Assembly (NCBI GenBank): GCA_963402885.1
Contig: OY727094.1
Location: 36,272,501-36,336,500 of the forward strand
Direction of reading: 5' to 3'
Length of the DNA: 64,000 nt
From: Antedon bifida
Taxonomy: Eukaryota; Echinodermata; Crinoidea; Comatulida; Antedonidae
This document shows, piece after piece, positions 56,935 through 64,000 of the stretch. The notes beneath the pieces are model-generated. The model was not told where the DNA came from, searched no databases, and saw only the letters and a list, made by a program, of their open reading frames with translations. Position 1 is the stretch's first letter; each line of letters starts with the position of its first letter. A program made the translations under genes and the position numbers.

Positions 56935-58113
56935 TTAATTACTCACGTAAAATATAAACTTTTTGAGGCACATGATAAACAGGACATATACAACAAGAAC
57001 CAGTACACCACCACGTGCTAATATTATTGACAAGAGTGTAAAATCCAATTTACGACGGTCAGTTGATAACAATGTGATATTAGCAGACTTAGGCTTAATT
57101 ACTTTAGTGGAAACTGTACTCATGTTTGTTGACCTAACTGAGTTACCGGTATCTATAAAAGCTGAAAATATATAAGATGCATTGCCAATAGCATTCTCCG
57201 CGATTATTTCAATAATTGATCCATTTTTTATGTCGTCGTCAATGAAACAAATATACCGAATGCCAGTAGACGGCTTACATAAGTTTACGACGGCGAAAGT
57301 TTGATTTGAAAGCAAATAAGCCTCTCTGTGTTCATCATACCGTCGCCAGTACACTGCAGATGCTTCAGGATTCGCTGAAATATTAACTGTCACTAACCCG
57401 GCAGATGAAATTACATGAAACTTAGAAAAAAATATTTTCGGTGCAAACATAACATTTAATGGTAAAGTGGTGCAGTTTTTCGATGTAAAAACTGGAAGTT
57501 CATACTTAACTTCACATGCAAATGAAATTCCGTTTGCTGTGTGATTCAAGTCGATTGGATAAGTAAAGATCTTCTCCCCCATCAGTGTTGGACCAAGTTC
57601 GTTACGTTTATTGTCCAGAATTGTCCAAGCTTTAATACTTGTAGGAGTAGGGACACGGTAAGCCTCACAGGTAAATATAACCTGAGTATCTTCAATTACA
57701 TACTCAGAATCAATGTAACATTCAGGAATTTTCGGTCGTGAGTAAACATTAACATCAACATTATTACTCCAAGCACATCCATTACTACATACGCCACATC
57801 TGTATGTCCCAGTGTGATGAGATGTCGCTCCATTGATTATCAACGTATGTGTGTTAGTGTTGAAATTACAATTTACTGTAAATAAAGAAATTTCCACATC
57901 TTCGTTTGTACTTATTGTGTAAAAATCAGCGCTTCTTCGTTGAGCAAACTTTACATCATAATTTGTTTGATCCGTTACGTAACACGTCAACGTCACCGAG
58001 TCACCAGCGTAAATGTCATTTATTGTAGAGTTTAATAAAATGTTTCCATTGCATGGCAACAACAATTTAGATAAGATAATAAAAAGCGTAAAGTTGTGTA
58101 AAATGACCGCCAT
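56935..58113 (-). CDS. Ig receptor with arginine in the membrane segment
   Basis: Single-exon gene, 392 codons, with signal peptide MAVILHNFTLFIILSKLLLP. Three Ig-like domains. The first has the class A pattern of extra cysteines (TYRCGVCSNGCAW) and the ATSHHTGTY F-strand block, so the ectodomain is closest to class A, especially 14169. After a long stalk, the membrane segment (about 358-383, FTLLSIILARGGVLVLVVY and on) has R367 near its middle, followed by a short tail (LKKFIFYVSN) without tyrosine signalling motifs. Known: a basic residue inside the membrane is how many activating immune receptors bind ITAM adaptors. Inferred: this is the activating partner of the ITIM receptors. A decayed copy lies at 54240-54870. 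Confidence 0.86.
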   Translation of the reverse strand: MAVILHNFTLFIILSKLLLPCNGNILLNSTINDIYAGDSVTLTCYVTDQTNYDVKFAQRRSADFYTISTNEDVEISLFTVNCNFNTNTHTLIINGATSHHTGTYRCGVCSNGCAWSNNVDVNVYSRPKIPECYIDSEYVIEDTQVIFTCEAYRVPTPTSIKAWTILDNKRNELGPTLMGEKIFTYPIDLNHTANGISFACEVKYELPVFTSKNCTTLPLNVMFAPKIFFSKFHVISSAGLVTVNISANPEASAVYWRRYDEHREAYLLSNQTFAVVNLCKPSTGIRYICFIDDDIKNGSIIEIIAENAIGNASYIFSAFIDTGNSVRSTNMSTVSTKVIKPKSANITLLSTDRRKLDFTLLSIILARGGVLVLVVYVLFIMCLKKFIFYVSN

Positions 58114-58274
58114 GACAATAGCACAAACTTCCTACGGGAGCTGATAATCTTTTCTAATAACAAATTTCGATACTGCAGTTTTGTTTATACGACGGTTTAA
58201 ACGAAACTAATAAAACAATATGAAACATTAAGATAAATTAATAATATGAGAGTAGTAAAGACGGTTTCTCTCAT

Positions 58275-58612
58275 TTAAAGATGTATTGTCCCCCTGAAAA
58301 AAATATTTTTTTCAAACGTTTTTGGTACACTATATGCCATTTTAATGTCACAAGAGTTATCCATTATGACCAAAGATTGGATCGAAAAGAAATTGTTTAT
58401 CTGAAGAAAAAAAACTGTAATTAAAAACCAAAAATAGTCAAATTGGTTGACAGCAAATGAGTTTTTGGCTGAATTTAACCATTTATTTTGTCATTGTTTT
58501 TCCCAGTTTTTTTCTACTGAAGTGATTAACTTTATTAAAACTACAAAATAACTTATTCTATGTATTATTTAATTTTCATTTTCTATGTTTTTGGTGGACA
58601 ATACATCTTTAA
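58275..58612. mobile_element. 338-bp MITE with 18-bp inverted ends
   Basis: Opens TTTAAAGATGTATTGTCC and closes GGACAATACATCTTTAAA; no open frame. Its right half matches, in inverse, the tandem units at 23436-23776 (TTTTGTAGTTTTAATAAAG, TTAATCACTTC). Confidence 0.88.
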
Positions 58613-59098
58613 AGAATGTAATAAACTCATGACTTAATAACAAATCAACTCATCTGTTAGCGCCGATCCTTTCTTTTCGCATCATTATCCACATTAAAAT
58701 ATGTATAACAAGATATAATTTTCGGCTACTATTCACATTTTTAATTTTCACTAATAAAATACAACCAATTTTTGAATTTGTAGCTAACATTTGCTAACAG
58801 TAGTAGGCGCCTAGTATGCCTAGGCCTACTTAATAAATCAATTTTCTTTAAATTCGAAAATGTAAATGTAATTTTTTGTTTCGACTATAGGCTACATTGG
58901 GCAAATCTGTGCAATGTTCTGGCAACCTCGGCAAGCATGGAGCACCGCGAAAACGCTAACTGCTAGCTAGGCCTAGCCTGCTGATGCGCTCCTGCTGAAA
59001 ACAAACGGTCTGTGCGGCGTACGTTTAGCAGAGGAGGAAACAACAATTTATGAGAATTGATACGAGTTTATCAAAGTCTGGTACAATTTAATTAGAAA
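58613..59098. other. PRPF19 upstream region
   Basis: No coding sequence. Becomes more GC-rich near 58900-59030, with several CpGs and AGGCCTA palindromes, as expected for a housekeeping promoter. No TATA box that I would defend. Confidence 0.4.
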
Positions 59099-62000
59099 AT
59101 GGCACTTATTTGCTCGAGTAAGACCATAGTTATTCATTTGATTGATGTTTAGATTCAAATATATACTGATAAAATCGTGGCTTATTTTATTTTCGCTAAG
59201 CTAGCCTAACTTTGACTAGGCCTAGCCTAGGGCCTAGTTAAGTTAGTGACGAGGCCCAGGTAGGCCTAGACCGGATCCTACTTAGTAGCTTAGTTATATG
59301 CTGTTCACTAGTTTATACTAGACAACACTGTACACACACGTCCCGACCTAGCATCGCCATATTATAGGTCCTAAAATCAATAATATAAAGTGTTTTGTTC
59401 TTTGTGACCTGTTGATCTTTTTAATTTTGCCAAAACGACGAAATAAATTAAGTATAATAAATTAAATATTGATGTTTCTTCAACTGAATATCCAACATAA
59501 ATTTCAAATCTCAATTTGGCTTTGTTTGATTGTGGGTAATTAATAATTATGGTAACTTAACTTAATTAATCATACTATAATAGGCCTACTTCGCTGCTAT
59601 GTACGTTTAAATAGATAGTTGGATCATCATTTTAATTAAAATATGATTTGATTTAATATTTCAGTAAGTCATGAGGTTCCTGAACACCCTGTCGTATCAC
59701 CGGTGTCTAACAACATTTTTGAAAGACGGTTAATCGAAAAATTCATTGCTGAAAATGGAGTGGACCCAATTACAGGAGAGGTGCTCACTGAAGATATGCT
59801 TGTTGATGTCAAAGGTTGAGAAATAATAATTGTCCTATTTTAAAAAGCCTGGCCTTGGATCAGTTTGCCATGATGATCTGTTTTTTTCTGTAACTACTGT
59901 ACAGTACAATTATGCAAATTAACAGCAATAATAAAGAAAATACAATCCAAAAGATAAACAAAACAAAAAATAGAAAAAAACATGAATGTATGTACTGTAT
60001 TAACTATTTTTAAATTATATTTTATATAATTATGTACATTTTATTTTCTCTGACAGTGAGCCCAGTAGTGAAGCCTCGTCCACCTACGGCCACCAGTATC
60101 CCAGCAATTCTTAAGCTTCTCCAGGATGAATGGGATGCTTGTATGTTACACAGTTTCACCCTTCGTCAACAACTACAAACAGCCCGTCAGGAACTCTCTC
60201 ACGCCCTCTATCAACATGACGCAGCTTGTCGTGTGATTGCTAGACTTACAAAGGAAGTGACAGCAGCTCGTGAAGGTTTGTGGGTAGATTTGTTTTCCTG
60301 TTCTGTTTATTATTATTGTTTGTCCATTCAAAAAAACTATTTGAAATTGACCACTGGTAAATGTTGCCAACCATCAGTATAGAGTGAAGTTGTGGCTTGG
60401 TGGTTATGATGCCGGCTACCAATCAAAGGGTGCTTGGTTCAAGTCCTGTCATGTCAGGATTTGTTCTAATGACAATTTACAATCCCAAAGACTAATAGTA
60501 ATATGACTTTGTTTATGTAGAGCACCATGTGTATGTTTGTATTGTAAACAGATTGCCACCTTTAAGAAGGATAGTGAATTAATTCACTTATGGTTATCCT
60601 TGGAAATTTGCCTAAATTAAAAAAATCATTGTATGATAAGCATAGTTTCACTTGTTTCCACAATGTTTTAAAATCAGTAATGTTGTTTACACAAGCATTT
60701 TGTAGACATTTTAGTACTTGTTTTATTCTTGTTTTCTATCACGCATTTTTGTTTTAGATTACAAATTAAGTTGTTTTTATCTCAATTGAAAGTAGAGTGT
60801 GCGTGCAAGTTCTTTGAAGATATTATTTTAGTAGATTATTTTTAGTAAATGAAACTAAATGGGGTTTTTTTGTAATAAAAGCCATTTAGTTTAGATTTAA
60901 AAGTTTATTCTTCAATTTGCTGCCACCAGTGTTTTAAATAAAATAATAGTTTGTAATTGTTTTAGCGGTTTGTGTTTGTGGTTCTTCACTATAGCAAGTT
61001 ATAAAGAGTTCTAGATCCTTAATTGTCCAAAACAAGTGAATCAATATAATACTATATTAAACTTTCCTAAGATGTTAATTGTAATCTAGAATTATATCTT
61101 GTAGTTTAAAATAATTACATTTGAACACTGTCAGGTTCATTCTGAAAATTTCATTCTTGACATTAACTCTTTAAAATTCCAACCTAAACGATTTATTTTT
61201 TTGTATTACATATCCATCAAATGTTAATGTACAGATTGAGATATACAGTAGCTTTTGTTCACTATGGGCCTGTTTCTGCTGCAACTGCTCAAAATACGGT
61301 ATAAAAATACGGTATTTTTTATACCGTATTTTTTATACCGTATTTTTTAGTACCCCGTTTCTGCTAACAATACTTCTTGGGTGGTCGTGTTAAATTTCAT
61401 CCTTTTTACCCAAATTGCCATTCATTTATTTGGTCGATAATTAAAAGTCGCAATAAAGGAAGTTACGCCTCACTTTCAGGGCCGGCTAGCCCTAGTGATA
61501 GAGATGTTGTGAGAGCACAGAAAACATCGTAATGGGGACAAGTAATTCGTTCCCTCCCCGAGTTATTGTCTTTTGCAATGTTGTACTGCTTTCGCAGGCT
61601 CTTCAGCTTTGAGTTTATTTGCTTTGGAAACAAGTCTATTCCGTACTCCTGCTTAATTTTGTTAGAAATGTCTTTATAAATGTGGTTGTCCCTTTTATTA
61701 CCTTTTAGTTGGCCGGACATTTAGCTCCCCCTCCTTCCCCACACAGATTTATATAGTAAATAGTGTGACGTCTTCGCTCCACATTTTCGCCGAATATATC
61801 TATACACGTGTGTAAAACAGCTGACAGCGACAGAAAATAAAAACACAATGTTGACCTCATGTCGCAGGTAAAAAAAAATACGGTATTTTTTATTGGCAGC
61901 AGAAAAGGGTACAAAAAATATGGTATAAATTTACAAATACCGTATTTTATCCACAAATTTTGTGGGGAAAATACGGTATACAAAATACGGTATTTTTTTT

Positions 62001-63805
62001 ATGAGCGCAGTTTCTGTTGCCAAAAAAATACGGTATAAATACGGTATTCAAAAAATACCGTATAAAATACGGTATTTTCTTGGCAGCAGAAACAGGGCCT
62101 ATTTATATGTTTGTATGTATTTATAAATTTTATTGAGGGCCCTATGATCAATTTCAATGGAATTGAATAGTCCACCCATTCCATTAATGAAATTAAAAAT
62201 CCATAAATAAAACACATTCCATATGTTTATTTCCAGCGCTTGCTACTCTGAAACCCCAGGCAGCACCAGGTATTGCCCCTATTGGGAGTATGGTACAACC
62301 CAGTCAGCTGGCTGAGCCAATGGAAGCGGAGGAAGCTGGGATGATTGGCATGTCAGAAGAGGTCATCCAAAAGGTGCCGCTTTATTTTTGTTTAATTTTA
62401 ATCCAATGAATATGTCCTTAAATGTACCAGATATTATTGCTTCATTTAAATACAACTGTTAAGTAGGTGTATAAGTGTTAAGTAGGTTAATTATAGTTCT
62501 GATGATAAGAATAGATTTCTCGTAACATGTCACATAATGTTATGACTGTTTGCATTTTCATTAAATGCCTTATGATTGATTCTCACTCGTAATTTTGGTG
62601 GTATTTTTATATATGATTATAAAATTAATGATACAATTTAGCATATTTATCTTGATTTGTTCTCCTTTTCAGTTACAAGACAAAGCTGCGTTGCTTACTG
62701 CGGAGCGTAAGAAACGCGGTAAGAAGGTTCCAGAAGACCTTATGCCCGCCGAAGAGATCCGCAGTTTCCGTGCCCAGTCTTCGCATCCAGTAAGTTTTAT
62801 AACTCCAATCTGCTAAGTTGCTTTCTTTGATGTCAAATTCGTTTGCATGGTGAATAATCACCATGTGTTTTTAAAGTGAAATGAGGTAGGGTTGAGAATA
62901 TCTGTCGGTTGTTATTCTACAACCGACTTTTGTGAAATTTTTAATATGTTTTAGATTATTATTTGATTTTGTGTTTCATAGGGTTTACATAGTGCTAGTA
63001 ATCCTGGTATATTAGCCTTGGATATCCAGGCTGCCAACACCAACAAGATTCTGACTGGTGGCGCTGATCGTAATGTGGTGGTGTTTAACAAGGAGACTGA
63101 ACAAGTGGAGACGATCTTAAAAGGTCACACCAAGAAGGTCAACCATGTTATCTACCATCCCAACAAGGTGAACAATTCTAAGCATTTTGTTTCCATTCTT
63201 TGTATTTATTCTAATGTAGTTTTTTGAATAGATTAAGTTAAATTACTGGTTTTAGAATGTTTATGGAAGGTATCCTTAAAGTACCAAATACCTGCTTCTA
63301 TCAGAACCATGTAATTTTAATATTGTCAAGGAATGTACAGATGTCAATTGTCATTATTATCATTTATTAGCTCTGTAATATCAATTTTTTCTGTATACTT
63401 ATTTGTTTTATCATATTTAGATTTCAAAACAATATCAAAACATTTTTATAATCTTTTAACCTCAGACTGTGTAATATCACTTAAATATCCATTGTTTATC
63501 ATATGTGCAATAAAAGTGAACTGCCCCCAGAAAAGAGAAAAATAATTATCAATTAATTAATTAAAACATTTTATTTCAGGATGTTGTTTTCTCGTCTTCT
63601 CCTGATTCAACCATTCGTGTATGGGCTGTGGCCAGCGGCTCATGTGCTCAGACAATCCGTGCTCACGATGGCGCTGTGACTGGGCTTAGTCTTCATGCAA
63701 CCGGTGATTACATGCTAAGTTGTTCTGAAGATCGTCACTGGGCATTCTCGGATATCAATGTTGGACGTGTTCTTACTAAAGTTTCTGATGATTCCATTGG
63801 GCATG
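59099..63805 (+). CDS. PRPF19: PRPF19, pre-mRNA-processing factor 19 (partial)
   Basis: Prp19 is the U-box ubiquitin ligase and scaffold of the spliceosomal NineTeen complex. Exons: 59099-59117, 59665-59814, 60057-60275, 62237-62373, 62673-62789, 62982-63167, 63580-63805; all borders are GT-AG, phases agree, and the gene continues past the window. The start [20 protein letters not shown] and [14 protein letters not shown] form the U-box (about 1-70). [20 protein letters not shown] to [20 protein letters not shown] is the coiled-coil tetramerisation region. [20 protein letters not shown] follows, then WD40 repeats begin ([50 protein letters not shown]). About 351 of roughly 505 residues are present. 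Intron 3 (60276-62236) hosts a SINE and a Harbinger-type element. It is transcribed away from the receptor cluster. Confidence 0.97.
60387..60560 (+). repeat. tRNA-derived SINE in PRPF19 intron 3
   Basis: Begins with a polymerase III A box (TGGCTTGGTGG at 60393) and, 33 bases on, a B box (GGTTCAAGTCC at about 60427), the spacing and sequence of a tRNA head. The following body is unlike any tRNA and fades out near 60560. It is not a functional tRNA: the acceptor ends do not pair. Confidence 0.75.
61266..62099. mobile_element. PIF/Harbinger-type DNA transposon in PRPF19 intron 3
   Basis: Opens GGGCCTGTTTCTGCTGC and closes GCAGCAGAAACAGGGCC, one mismatch between the inverted ends, with a 3-base TAT duplication (61263-61265, 62100-62102). 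The GGGCCTGTTTC-type end and 3-base target duplication fit PIF/Harbinger. Subterminal regions are filled with AAATACGGTATTTT palindromes on both sides, probable transposase or Myb-like binding sites. No DDE transposase gene is present, so it is non-autonomous. Confidence 0.85.
61463..61720 (-). CDS. Myb/SANT-like protein of the Harbinger element
   Basis: Open frame of 85 codons inside the transposon. [33 protein letters not shown] and [13 protein letters not shown] match the Myb/SANT-like DNA-binding domain encoded by the second gene of PIF/Harbinger elements. In this family that protein carries the transposase into the nucleus and binds the ends. The first helix with its tryptophan is missing, so this looks like a truncated remnant rather than a working protein. 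Confidence 0.7.
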   Translation of the reverse strand: MSGQLKGNKRDNHIYKDISNKIKQEYGIDLFPKQINSKLKSLRKQYNIAKDNNSGRERITCPHYDVFCALTTSLSLGLAGPESEA

Positions 63806-64000
63806 GTAAGAATTATTAATTAATCTTTAATTTGTGTCAAGAGAAACACTGTACAAGTCCAGTTTTATTTAAATTTTATTTCTAATTTCTAGCAGAATAA
63901 TAATCGCTTTCATTAGAAGTTTTTATAACCAAATAGAGTAAATATCACTACATATTCAGGAAGACTTTATACTATACTTTATACAGAAAATAATTTATAT

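Noticed and set aside
60390-60460. Possible functional tRNA gene
   Set aside because: A and B boxes are present but the acceptor stem does not pair and the body is SINE-like.
63333-63545. Plus-strand 70-codon frame within PRPF19
   Set aside because: Lies entirely in intron 6; exon borders on both sides are supported by the conserved protein.

Overview
This is an AT-rich animal nuclear window, with GT-AG introns, many LINE, MITE and SINE remnants, and one cluster of immune-type receptor genes. Both flanking housekeeping genes are clearly metazoan: PELO (ribosome rescue) and PRPF19 (spliceosome ubiquitin ligase). The palindrome TAGGCCTA recurs in dozens of places. Together with the expanded, intronless Ig receptors this suggests a marine invertebrate deuterostome, perhaps an echinoderm, but I cannot fix the species.

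Layout. 1-10.1 kb is repeat territory: a fold-back repeat (0.67-3.35 kb), a decayed LINE ORF2 (3.35-5.94 kb), an L1-type LINE ORF1 (6.78-7.88 kb), copies of a small GTCG-repeat hairpin element, and a 20-bp palindromic satellite. 10.5-16.4 kb holds two receptor genes. 16.9-23.2 kb is a ten-exon PELO gene on the minus strand; one exon end is duplicated four times in tandem. 23.4-28 kb is repeats. 28-58.1 kb is the main receptor cluster, all on the minus strand, broken up by two LINEs and several DNA elements. 59.1 kb to the end is PRPF19 on the plus strand, seven exons, running out of the window.

The receptors. Ten intact single-exon Ig-superfamily genes all point the same way. Class A (14.2, 28.1, 37.7 and 48.9 kb) has a signal peptide, three Ig-like domains, one membrane pass, and a long tail carrying two ITIM-like tyrosine motifs. 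In three of the four the tail ends in a C4HC3 PHD-type zinc finger and a short coiled coil. One gene has its second ITIM multiplied into eight 16-residue repeats. Another has lost the finger and carries nine 35-residue tyrosine repeats. Class B (10.6, 32.2, 44.3, 52.4 and 55.2 kb) has three Ig-like domains, a membrane segment and little or no tail. A tenth gene (56.9 kb) has a class-A-like ectodomain, an arginine inside its membrane segment and a short tail, as activating receptors have. Pseudogene pieces at 25.9, 43.9-44.2 and 54.2-54.9 kb, mosaic paralogs and segmental duplications show rapid birth and death.

Working model (inference): an inhibitory/activating paired-receptor locus for self or microbe recognition. 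Its inhibitory members carry a chromatin-reader-type zinc finger in the cytoplasmic tail, a combination I do not recognise from any described receptor family.
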